Shown here: positions 7,970-14,317 of the stretch, one piece after another
Layout: the number at the start of each line of letters is the position of its first letter
Position numbering within the stretch: position 1 is the stretch's first letter
Assembly (NCBI GenBank): GCA_036311285.1
Contig: JAXJQF010000078.1
Span: 1-14,317 of the forward strand
Origin: JAXJQF01 sp036311285
GTDB taxonomy: Bacteria > Pseudomonadota > Gammaproteobacteria > Enterobacterales > Succinivibrionaceae
Direction of reading: 5' to 3'
DNA length: 14,317 nt
The notes under the pieces: generated by a model
Told to the model about the DNA's origin: nothing
Seen by the model: only the letters and a program-made list of their open reading frames with translations
Databases searched by the model: none
Made by a program: the position numbers and the translations under genes

Positions 7970-8003
7970 AAAAATAACCAATGAACCATTGGTTATTTTT
8001 TTT
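7970..8003. terminator. Bidirectional terminator between the HD-GYP gene and lolE
   Basis: A perfect 14-bp stem AAAAATAACCAATG/CATTGGTTATTTTT (7970-7983/7987-8000) has a three-base loop and is flanked by T-runs on both strands. It lies 28 nt after the HD-GYP stop and 9 nt after the lolE stop on the other strand. A third half copy, ATTGGTT (7945-7951), upstream could compete for pairing. Confidence 0.85.
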
Positions 8004-8009
8004 ATTCAT

Positions 8010-9290
8010 TTATTTTCCAGCAAGTTCTCTAGCTGGTTTTATTCGTGTTGCAAAGAATGCTGGAACTATAGTTGATATAAACGTTATCACAATTGTAACA
8101 CCAACAACCAACAATAAATCCATATACTTAAATTCTGAAGGAATAAAGCTAATGTAGTACACCTCTTCATTTAAAATCTTAAACCCAAATACCATCTGTA
8201 AAAACTCGACAATCTGAGTTAAGTAAATAGCTGAAAAGACACCCACCACACTGCCAATCACTACACCTACGCCACCCATAAGCATACCTTGAACAATAAA
8301 GGTTTGCATTACAGAACGCTTGCTATATCCTAAAGACATCAATATTGCTATTTCTGAGCGTTTATCATTTATTGCCATTATTAAACATGAAATAATATTA
8401 AAACTCGCAACTGAAATAATTAAGAACAAAGCTAGATATAAAATTGTTCTAACTAATTGAATATCATTGTAAATATGCCCATGTTCACGTTCCCATGAAC
8501 TTAAATAAAAGTTCTGATCAAAACTTGAGGCTGTTATAGCTGCTGCATGATACGCTTGAGCATAAGCCTTAAAATTATCAGCAACTCGAAGAGAAATATC
8601 TGTTACAGTATTATCAGATATATTTAAAATTTTTCTAGCATCGTTTATGTCAATAAATGACATCGCAGCATCCAACTCTCCACCTATTTTAAAGAAAGCA
8701 ACCACCTTAAACTTAGTTGAAATAGGAGAAGATATCTTTCCATTAGTATCAAAATTAGCAATCATCAGTTCAACATTATCACCTACTTGAACCGACAATT
8801 TCTTCATAATCTGATTACCTAAAATAATAGGAAAAGCTGCTGTTCCATTATCTTTATTAGATAAAACCTTTAATCCATCCTTATGACTAATAAACTCATC
8901 TACAGCTACAACAGCTGACTCGCTATTAACATCCACCCCTCTTATTTGAGATGCTTTAAACTTAACTCCGTTACTTAAGAGTCCATTTATTAAAACATTT
9001 GGGGTAACACCAACTATATCCTTATCAGTCTTCAAGGTTGCAATAACATTGCTAGCATCATGAATATACCCTTGTGGATTAAAAATTCTAGCACTTGGAA
9101 CAACACCTAATATTCTGTGGTTTAGTTCTCTTTCAAAACCATTCATTGCAGACAAGCCGACAATAAGAACAATACAACCTAGCGCAATTCCAAATATTGA
9201 AGAAAGTGAAATAAACTTCGCCATCATTCTTTGACGACGAGCCTTAGCAAATCTTAAACCAACTAATAACGGTAATATATTACTAACCAA
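8010..9290 (-). CDS. lolE: Lipoprotein-releasing ABC transporter permease LolE
   Basis: An inner-membrane subunit of LolCDE, which extracts outer-membrane lipoproteins and hands them to LolA. At 426 aa it has the MacB/FtsX-type layout: one N-terminal membrane helix (~24-46), a large periplasmic domain, and three C-terminal helices (~280-305, 333-356, 393-413). The N-terminus LPLLVGLRFAKARRQ and GIALGCIVLIVGLSAMNGFEREL match LolE. The inter-helix KRSEIAILMSLG is the coupling motif that contacts the ATPase. The start is TTG at 9290; the preceding codon is a stop, the next Met is internal, and AAGGA lies 8 nt upstream inside lolD. It overlaps lolD by 8 nt, suggesting translational coupling. Assignment as LolE rather than LolC rests on the N-terminal match and the lack of the LolC hook sequence. 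Confidence 0.92.
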   Translation of the reverse strand: MVSNILPLLVGLRFAKARRQRMMAKFISLSSIFGIALGCIVLIVGLSAMNGFERELNHRILGVVPSARIFNPQGYIHDASNVIATLKTDKDIVGVTPNVLINGLLSNGVKFKASQIRGVDVNSESAVVAVDEFISHKDGLKVLSNKDNGTAAFPIILGNQIMKKLSVQVGDNVELMIANFDTNGKISSPISTKFKVVAFFKIGGELDAAMSFIDINDARKILNISDNTVTDISLRVADNFKAYAQAYHAAAITASSFDQNFYLSSWEREHGHIYNDIQLVRTILYLALFLIISVASFNIISCLIMAINDKRSEIAILMSLGYSKRSVMQTFIVQGMLMGGVGVVIGSVVGVFSAIYLTQIVEFLQMVFGFKILNEEVYYISFIPSEFKYMDLLLVVGVTIVITFISTIVPAFFATRIKPARELAGK

Positions 9291-9960
9291 TTATTCCATC
9301 CTTCATCATAATCTTTCGATCGAATCTGCTCGCTAACTCATTATCATGAGTTACTACAACCAATGAGCACTTATTTTGTTCTCTTAGTTCTAACAATAAA
9401 TCAAAAACATTCATTGCTGTTTTATGGTCTAAATTACCAGTTGGTTCGTCAGCTAGGATTAAGCTTGGATTATTAACAATTGCCCTGGCAATCGCTATGC
9501 GTTGTCTTTCCCCTCCTGAAAGTTCTGAACTCTTATGTTTTGCTCTATTATAAAGACCAACTTTATCTAAGCAATACTTAACTCTTTCATCAATCTCTTT
9601 CTTGTTACAGTTATTAATCATAAGAGGAATAGCCACATTCTCATATGCCGTAAAATCAGACAATAAGTGATGAAATTGATATACAAATCCAAGGTTCTTG
9701 CTTCTAAATTCAGACAGTTTCTTCTGACTTAACTTAGATAAGTCCTCACCTCTAAATAAAACCTCTCCAGATGTTTGTGTATCTAAAGTCCCTAATATAT
9801 GTAATAAGGTACTTTTCCCGGAACCACTTGACCCTACAACAGATACAAGTTCATTTTCTTGTATACTAAGATTTACCCCCTTAAGAACAGAAGTAACAAT
9901 TTTACCTTCCTTGTAGTCCTTAACAAGGTTTTTAGCTTCTAACAAAATATCTTGTGCCAT
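9283..9960 (-). CDS. lolD: Lipoprotein-releasing ABC transporter ATP-binding protein LolD
   Basis: The cytoplasmic ATPase of LolCDE, 225 aa as usual. Walker A is GSSGSGKST (43-51), the Q-loop region FVYQFHHLLSDFTAYEN (92-108) is characteristic of LolD, the ABC signature is LSGGERQR (147-154), Walker B runs into LILADEPTGNLD (167-178) with catalytic E172, and the switch His is H205 (VTHD). ATG at 9960 lies four nt after the lolC stop. The gene is the middle cistron between the two permease genes, the classic gammaproteobacterial order. All catalytic residues are intact. Confidence 0.96.
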   Translation of the reverse strand: MAQDILLEAKNLVKDYKEGKIVTSVLKGVNLSIQENELVSVVGSSGSGKSTLLHILGTLDTQTSGEVLFRGEDLSKLSQKKLSEFRSKNLGFVYQFHHLLSDFTAYENVAIPLMINNCNKKEIDERVKYCLDKVGLYNRAKHKSSELSGGERQRIAIARAIVNNPSLILADEPTGNLDHKTAMNVFDLLLELREQNKCSLVVVTHDNELASRFDRKIMMKDGIIG

Positions 9961-9964
9961 AAAT

Positions 9965-11236
9965 TTACTCGTATCTTAAAAATTCAACTGGATTTATTCT
10001 TGAAGCTCGATATGACGGATAAATAGTAATTAAAATACTAAAAAATACTGTTGATAACATAACTATAGCAACTTGCATTACATTGATATCAAAAGGAATT
10101 CCTGCCCCACTACTTGAAAGATAAAGTCTTACACCTATTAGTGATAACAATTGGTCTAAATTGAACAGCAAAGTAATACCAAGTATTCCACCTAAAATCG
10201 TTCCAACTATACCACTAATACAACCTTCAATAATAAACACTGATACAATATTACGTCTTGTCATACCAAGAGTCCTAAGTATAGCAATTTCACTCATCTT
10301 ACTTGTAACAACCATTACTAAAGAAGACATCATATTGAACACTGCAACAATAATAATTAACCCCAACATTAAAGATGACATCATCTTCTCAAAAGCTACA
10401 CTCTTAAAGAACTCTCCCTTAACCTCTCGCCAATCCTTTACAACATAGGAATGACTCTCTTGATTGTCTTTTAAATTGTTATTACCTACTAATACATCCA
10501 TTACCTTATTTTCAAATTCATCAACCTTGTAAGGTTCTGACAACCAAACTCTAAACCCTGTTACTTTTTTCTTAGGAAAACCTATAAGCTTTCTGACATC
10601 GTCTATGTTAGCAAGAATTATCCCATCTTGAGCATCATTTGTACCAACATAATAAATACTATTAACCGTAAACAATCTTGATACAGGTACACTTCCAAAC
10701 ATAGTATGGCGAACATTTGATGGAGCAATAATTCTAACCTTATCACCAACTGTAATGTTTAATTGATGAGCTAAAACTTCTCCAATACTTACCTCATAAC
10801 TTCCTTGCTCTAAATAACTAAAGTTCTTACTACCAATCGAAGCCTTTATTAAATCAAAATCGGGATAGTTATTTGGGTTAATTCCCACAAGCTTAGTAAC
10901 TGAAATACTCTTAGGTCCCTGAATTATTACTTCATCAGAAATTTCTTTATGAATTTCTAGTACATTATCAAGCTTTTCAAACCTCTTATAATCAAAATCA
11001 CTATCAATTTTATCTTGTTCAGTAGTAATAACAGCATGTGACACTGTTGATAAAACTCTATCCTTTAATTCTGCCTCAAGACCATTCATTACAGATATAA
11101 TTATTATTAAAGAAGCAACGCCTAGCATTATGCCTAGCGTTGACAATAAAGCTATAAAAGATGCGAATTTATGATTTGCAGATGAAAATGTATATCTTAA
11201 GCCTATTGCTACAGATAAAGGTCTAAATAATTTAAT
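9965..11236 (-). CDS. lolC: Lipoprotein-releasing ABC transporter permease LolC (probable ATT start)
   Basis: The partner of LolE in LolCDE; LolC is the subunit that recruits LolA. Homology starts upstream of the first conventional start codon (TTG at 11146): the codons before it read KLFRPLSVAIGLRYTF and then FASFIALLSTLGIMLGV, the family N-terminus and the start of the first membrane helix. The open frame (from 11266) has no ATG, GTG or TTG before 11146. ATT at 11236 lies six nt after GAGAGG (11248-11243) and places Met where LolC proteins begin, giving 423 aa. The later residues APSNVRHTMFGSVPVSRLFTV sit at the periplasmic 'hook' that identifies LolC. The coupling motif is KMSEIAILRTLGM. 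It lies 45 nt downstream of the PilZ-like gene, probably in the same operon. A sequencing error or a damaged start codon remains possible. Confidence 0.88.
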   Translation of the reverse strand: MKLFRPLSVAIGLRYTFSSANHKFASFIALLSTLGIMLGVASLIIIISVMNGLEAELKDRVLSTVSHAVITTEQDKIDSDFDYKRFEKLDNVLEIHKEISDEVIIQGPKSISVTKLVGINPNNYPDFDLIKASIGSKNFSYLEQGSYEVSIGEVLAHQLNITVGDKVRIIAPSNVRHTMFGSVPVSRLFTVNSIYYVGTNDAQDGIILANIDDVRKLIGFPKKKVTGFRVWLSEPYKVDEFENKVMDVLVGNNNLKDNQESHSYVVKDWREVKGEFFKSVAFEKMMSSLMLGLIIIVAVFNMMSSLVMVVTSKMSEIAILRTLGMTRRNIVSVFIIEGCISGIVGTILGGILGITLLFNLDQLLSLIGVRLYLSSSGAGIPFDINVMQVAIVMLSTVFFSILITIYPSYRASRINPVEFLRYE

Positions 11237-11242
11237 AATTAA

Positions 11243-11248
11243 CCTCTC
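11243..11248 (-). promoter_or_regulatory. Ribosome-binding site that decides the lolC start
   Basis: GAGAGG on the minus strand, six nt before ATT at 11236. It is the only purine-rich anti-16S match near the family-predicted N-terminus of LolC. Confidence 0.6.
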
Positions 11249-11281
11249 TATAAATTCAAAACTACTCTACTATTTATTGTT

Positions 11282-11872
11282 CTATACTATAAAGTTCTTA
11301 TTGTTTTTTTGATTGCGATTCTTCAATTGTTTCGACTGAATCTTGAAGGTTGCAGAGACAAGATTATCCATATCTTCTTCTCTAATTAGAACTAAGTCAA
11401 CATATACCAAACTCTTACCTTCTTCAGTTTCTTCTATTTTTGAAATTTTACCGTAACAGTATATAGATAGATAAAACTCCAACAAATACAAGCGAATTCT
11501 TAGATAACGACCAATTTCTAAATCATTTCTATCAGTTTCAACAACGACCTCATTGCCACTTATATATTTAGAATAATGTCTGATTGAAATATCTTCACTT
11601 GTAGATAAGATATAACCTAAAATCATGTTAATCTTATCATTTTGCTCATTAATCTTGCGTCCTAATTCGTAATAAACAAAACCTTCTTCTCTAAGTTCTT
11701 TTAAAAAAGAAGTATCAAGATTTGCCAATCCTCCAGTAATGCGCAGAATATCTGGAATTTCAGATACAAAATCATCATAGTCTGGTAATACAAAATTGTT
11801 TTCTAACAATTCTAAAGACACGTTCGCAACATATGGAACAGCGAATAACTTTTCTTTAGTAGATGCAGACAT
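11282..11872 (-). CDS. PilZ-like domain protein upstream of lolC
   Basis: A 196-aa soluble protein with no membrane segment. The N-terminal half is mainly helical and of unknown role (LPDYDDFVSEIPDILRITGGLANLDTSF is typical of the group). The C-terminal half (~105-190) looks like a PilZ beta-barrel, with ISGNEVVVE, LEIGRYLRIRLYL, YCYGKISKI and the ending LVLIREEDMDNLVSATFKIQSKQL. This architecture resembles PilZ-annotated genes that, as I recall, precede lolC in Vibrio and Shewanella. The canonical c-di-GMP motifs RxxxR and D/NxSxxG are not clearly present, so binding is doubtful. ATG at 11872 is preceded by GGGAT; an in-frame TTG at 11896 would add eight residues. It is probably the first gene of the lolCDE operon, with 45 nt to lolC. 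Confidence 0.68.
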   Translation of the reverse strand: MSASTKEKLFAVPYVANVSLELLENNFVLPDYDDFVSEIPDILRITGGLANLDTSFLKELREEGFVYYELGRKINEQNDKINMILGYILSTSEDISIRHYSKYISGNEVVVETDRNDLEIGRYLRIRLYLLEFYLSIYCYGKISKIEETEEGKSLVYVDLVLIREEDMDNLVSATFKIQSKQLKNRNQKNNKNFIV

Positions 11873-11955
11873 TTTTATCCCGAAATATATAACCAAAAGT
11901 CAATTTTAATACTACATTTGCTTTAAAATTCAGCAAGTCTTTTTTAGGCCATGTA

Positions 11956-11985
11956 AGTATATATGTATAGTATATAGATATGCAA
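11956..11985 (-). promoter_or_regulatory. Candidate promoter of the PilZ-like gene - lolCDE operon
   Basis: TTGCAT (11985-11980), an 18-nt spacer and TATACT (11961-11956) on the minus strand lie between the sucD terminator and the PilZ-like gene. The start would be ~80 nt before the ATG. The spacer is an alternating TA run, so nearby -10 boxes are possible. Confidence 0.4.
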
Positions 11986-12006
11986 GCATTTAATATTTTG
12001 AGATTC

Positions 12007-12044
12007 AAAAACATAATAAGCATTCGTCTGAATGCTTATTATGT
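12007..12044 (-). terminator. Rho-independent terminator of sucCD
   Basis: A perfect 15-bp stem ACATAATAAGCATTC/GAATGCTTATTATGT (12011-12025/12030-12044) has a four-base loop. It is followed on the minus strand by TTTTGAA and begins six nt after the sucD stop codon. The T-run is short, but the stem is unusually long. Confidence 0.82.
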
Positions 12045-12049
12045 TTATA

Positions 12050-12931
12050 TCAAACTGTCTCTTTACCTAATATTATCGACAACGACTTCCCTATATCAAA
12101 AATAGAATCGACCACAATTATGCCATTCTTTCTTAAAAAAGCTTTTTTCTCTGAAGCGCTTAATTGACCACCGCTCGTAATCGCTCCAGCGTGTCCCATA
12201 CGTTTTCCCTTAGGAGCGCTTACTCCTGCGATATATGCAATTACAGGTTTATTTACATGCTCTTTGATATAAAGTGACGCTTCTTCTTCACTATTCCCTC
12301 CAATCTCACCGAGCATTACAATAGCTTTAGTCTCTTCATCCTCTTCAAAATGCTTAATTATATCTACAAACGAACTACCAACAATAGAATCTCCGCCTAT
12401 ACCAATACAAGTTGTTTGACCAAACCCATAATCACTTGTTTGCTTAATAACCTCATATGTCAAGGTCCCGCTTCTAGACATAATACCAACACTTCCCCTC
12501 GCATGAATAGAAATTGGCATAATTCCAAGCTTTGCTAACCCACTACTTATTATTCCTGGAGAATTTGGACCAATTAAAGTAATTCCCTTTATCTTAGCTA
12601 ACTCCTTTATCTCAAGCATATCAATAACAGGAATTCCCTCTGTAATGCATACAATAAGCTTTATGTTTGCTTCAATTGCGTCAAGCAATGCTTGCTTACA
12701 AAACGGAGCCGAGACAAAAATCATAGTTGCATCAATATCCATACGGGTACATGCTTCTTGAACTGTTGCAAAAACAGGTACACCTAAATGTGTAGACCCT
12801 GCTTTCTTAGGGGAAACTCCTGCTACAATATTTGTCCCATACTTTATGCACTGCTCAACATGAAAAGTAGCTTGCTTTCCTGTTATACCTTGACATAAAA
12901 CTCTTGTATTATTATCTAGCAATATAGACAT
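12050..12931 (-). CDS. sucD: Succinate-CoA ligase (ADP-forming), alpha subunit
   Basis: The CoA-binding and catalytic subunit of succinyl-CoA synthetase, which interconverts succinyl-CoA, ADP and phosphate with succinate, CoA and ATP. At 293 aa it is near the usual ~290. The phosphorylated His is H247 in KGKRMGHAGAI, E209 lies in GEIGG, and SRSGTLTYE (152-160) binds phosphate. Several sites differ from the Escherichia coli form: GSQGTF is GKQATF (18-23), PGKGGT is PKKAGS (41-46), and GPNCPG is GPNSPG (121-126), so the active-site Cys is Ser. Substitution of this Cys is reported to be tolerated in E. coli. It starts 38 nt after sucC with GTAGG six nt before the ATG, and ends in TGA next to the terminator. 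Function is very likely retained, though the sequence is divergent. Confidence 0.95.
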   Translation of the reverse strand: MSILLDNNTRVLCQGITGKQATFHVEQCIKYGTNIVAGVSPKKAGSTHLGVPVFATVQEACTRMDIDATMIFVSAPFCKQALLDAIEANIKLIVCITEGIPVIDMLEIKELAKIKGITLIGPNSPGIISSGLAKLGIMPISIHARGSVGIMSRSGTLTYEVIKQTSDYGFGQTTCIGIGGDSIVGSSFVDIIKHFEEDEETKAIVMLGEIGGNSEEEASLYIKEHVNKPVIAYIAGVSAPKGKRMGHAGAITSGGQLSASEKKAFLRKNGIIVVDSIFDIGKSLSIILGKETV

Positions 12932-12969
12932 ATAAACCTACTTACAACACTTCTTAAAAACTATTCTCT

Positions 12970-14199
12970 TTAGGATTCGATTACTAAAGATATAGCCTTA
13001 TCTATATCTCTTGTTACCATTATCTGATTAAACGCTTGATTATCTTCTTTCATATAGTTATCTACAATCTCTATTGCTTTTTCAACATTAGTTCCTTCGA
13101 AACGAAGAACAATAGGATAATCAATATTAAATTTCAATTTAGCTTCAATTACAGCTAAAGCGATAATGTCACAATGAACAATACCTCCAAAGATGTTCAC
13201 AAAGATACACTTCAAATTCAGATTTAACGATAATAAATGGATAGCTTCAACCACACTTTCCTTAGTTGATGCTCCACCTATATCAAGGAAATTAGCAACC
13301 TTACCTCCTCTTGCTACAATTTCGTCCATTGTAGCCATAGCAAGTCCTGCTCCATTAACAAGACAACCAACATCACCATCAAACTGAATATAATTTAATC
13401 CTACTTCCCTTGCTTTGTTTTCAATATATGAATATTGAGACAAATCAATTAAATTTGCTAAATCTTCATGACGAAACAACGCATTATCATCTAAATTTAT
13501 TTTGCAATCTAATAAAACAAACTCTCCTTGTGTATTTATAGCTAAAGGATTAATTTCAACTAAAGAACAATCATTTTCTACATAACAAATATAGAGTTTT
13601 GCTATTAACGTTGCCAAACTTTGTATTTGCTTGTTATTCATATCCTTTGTATTAGAGTTTATTAGAAAAAATTTCATTAGATCAGGAATAAGTTCTTCAA
13701 ACACCAATGAATCTTTATTCTTTAAGTACTCATTTGAGAAATAATATTTTGAAATTTTAGAAGGATCGTTTTGAAAAACTTCCTCTATCTCCATTCCTCC
13801 GTTAGCTGAAAATATTAGTGCAATCTTTTCCATTTTACGGTCAAGAGTTAAAGATAGATAAAACTCTTTATTACATTCTGAGTATTCTTCTATTAATATT
13901 TTAGAAACAGTTAAGCCTTTATCTGTTGTTTGGTTTGTAACAATTTTTTTACCAAGCCATGTATTTACAAACTCTTCTACATCATTAAGACATGAGCATA
14001 CTCTTACGCCCTTAACCTTGCCTCTCCCACCTGTGTATGCTTGGCATTTAAGTACAGCTTTATCTTTAACGCAGCTTTTACTTAAAATGTCCTCATACCC
14101 TTTAAAGGCCTCCTCTAAAGTACTGCATACATAACCATTAGGAACAGTAATGTCATACATCTTTAACAAATTTTTGGCTTGAAACTCATGAATGTTCAT
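12970..14199 (-). CDS. sucC: Succinate-CoA ligase (ADP-forming), beta subunit
   Basis: The nucleotide- and succinate-binding subunit of succinyl-CoA synthetase, pairing with SucD. At 409 aa it is about 20 residues longer than E. coli SucC (388), with extra residues near 30-48 and 160-190. The ATP-grasp fold is supported by KCQAYTGGRGKVKGV (51-65), VEINPLAI (214-221) and DCKINLDDNALFRH (231-244). The C-terminal half has GCLVNGAGLAMATMD, NFLDIGGAS and NIFGGIVHCD (335-344), where E. coli has RCD. ATG at 14199 begins MNIHEFQAKNLL, the family N-terminus; GAG lies eight nt upstream. No sucA or sucB is visible, but the window ends 118 nt upstream, where a promoter-like region begins, so sucCD is probably its own operon. 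Confidence 0.95.
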   Translation of the reverse strand: MNIHEFQAKNLLKMYDITVPNGYVCSTLEEAFKGYEDILSKSCVKDKAVLKCQAYTGGRGKVKGVRVCSCLNDVEEFVNTWLGKKIVTNQTTDKGLTVSKILIEEYSECNKEFYLSLTLDRKMEKIALIFSANGGMEIEEVFQNDPSKISKYYFSNEYLKNKDSLVFEELIPDLMKFFLINSNTKDMNNKQIQSLATLIAKLYICYVENDCSLVEINPLAINTQGEFVLLDCKINLDDNALFRHEDLANLIDLSQYSYIENKAREVGLNYIQFDGDVGCLVNGAGLAMATMDEIVARGGKVANFLDIGGASTKESVVEAIHLLSLNLNLKCIFVNIFGGIVHCDIIALAVIEAKLKFNIDYPIVLRFEGTNVEKAIEIVDNYMKEDNQAFNQIMVTRDIDKAISLVIES

Positions 14200-14223
14200 A
14201 CCTACAACTCTTATATAAATAGT

Positions 14224-14266
14224 AATAACGTATTTTTACATTGAATAAATAAAATAATACGTTATT
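14224..14266. repeat. Inverted repeat upstream of sucC (possible operator)
   Basis: AATAACGTATT (14224-14234) and AATACGTTATT (14256-14266) are a perfect 11-bp inverted repeat with centres 32 bp apart, about three helical turns. Each arm is itself nearly palindromic around ACGT. It lies 25-67 nt before the sucC start, where a promoter is expected. A dimeric regulator binding two sites is possible; a long hairpin loop is the alternative. No convincing -35/-10 pair was found. Confidence 0.45.
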
Positions 14267-14317
14267 TTTTCGTCTAAATATGGTAAAGTATTCAAGATTT
14301 TAAACATTAAATATGAC

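Noticed and set aside
12350..12538. Plus-strand ORF inside sucD
   Set aside because: It is a shadow of the well-supported sucD coding strand with no homology or ribosome-binding site.

Overview
The window is AT-rich chromosomal DNA from a gram-negative bacterium, most likely a gammaproteobacterium. The evidence is a complete lolC-lolD-lolE lipoprotein-sorting operon, sucCD and ackA of enterobacterial type, and a PilZ-like gene in front of lolC. The family is uncertain. A low-GC anaerobe of the Succinivibrionaceae type would fit, but this is inference. The genetic code is standard: sucD ends in TGA, six nucleotides before its terminator.

Layout, left to right. (1) At 1-142 is the 3' end of a Sel1-repeat gene, closed by a hairpin terminator at 209-240. 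(2) At about 262-1060 is a decayed ISL3-type transposase, with a missing N-terminal region, one frameshift and two in-frame TGA codons. (3) At 1260-4247 (minus) is a large membrane protein with 7TMR-DISM sensor, PAS, GGDEF and EAL regions, in which both nucleotide-handling domains look degenerate. (4) At 4248-5222 is a 975-nt gap between divergent genes. It is very AT-rich in the middle. Its last ~330 nt form a structured region, preceded by an extended -10 promoter, that leads into ackA. (5) ackA (5223-6443) stands alone and ends at a strong terminator. (6) A membrane HD-GYP phosphodiesterase lies at 6703-7941. It converges on lolE and shares a bidirectional terminator with it. (7) A minus-strand operon, PilZ-like gene - lolC - lolD - lolE, runs from 11872 to 8010. 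lolC appears to start at an ATT codon. (8) sucC-sucD (14199-12050, minus) end at a 15-bp hairpin terminator.

Two themes recur. The first is cyclic di-GMP: a likely receptor-type GGDEF/EAL protein, an HD-GYP protein with an intact motif, and a PilZ-like protein lie within 11 kb but in separate transcription units. The second is acyl-CoA/acyl-phosphate energy metabolism: acetate kinase without an adjacent pta, and succinyl-CoA synthetase without visible 2-oxoglutarate dehydrogenase genes. No tRNA, rRNA or CRISPR array was found. The most unusual items are the ackA leader, the ATT start of lolC, and the doubly degenerate GGDEF/EAL protein.
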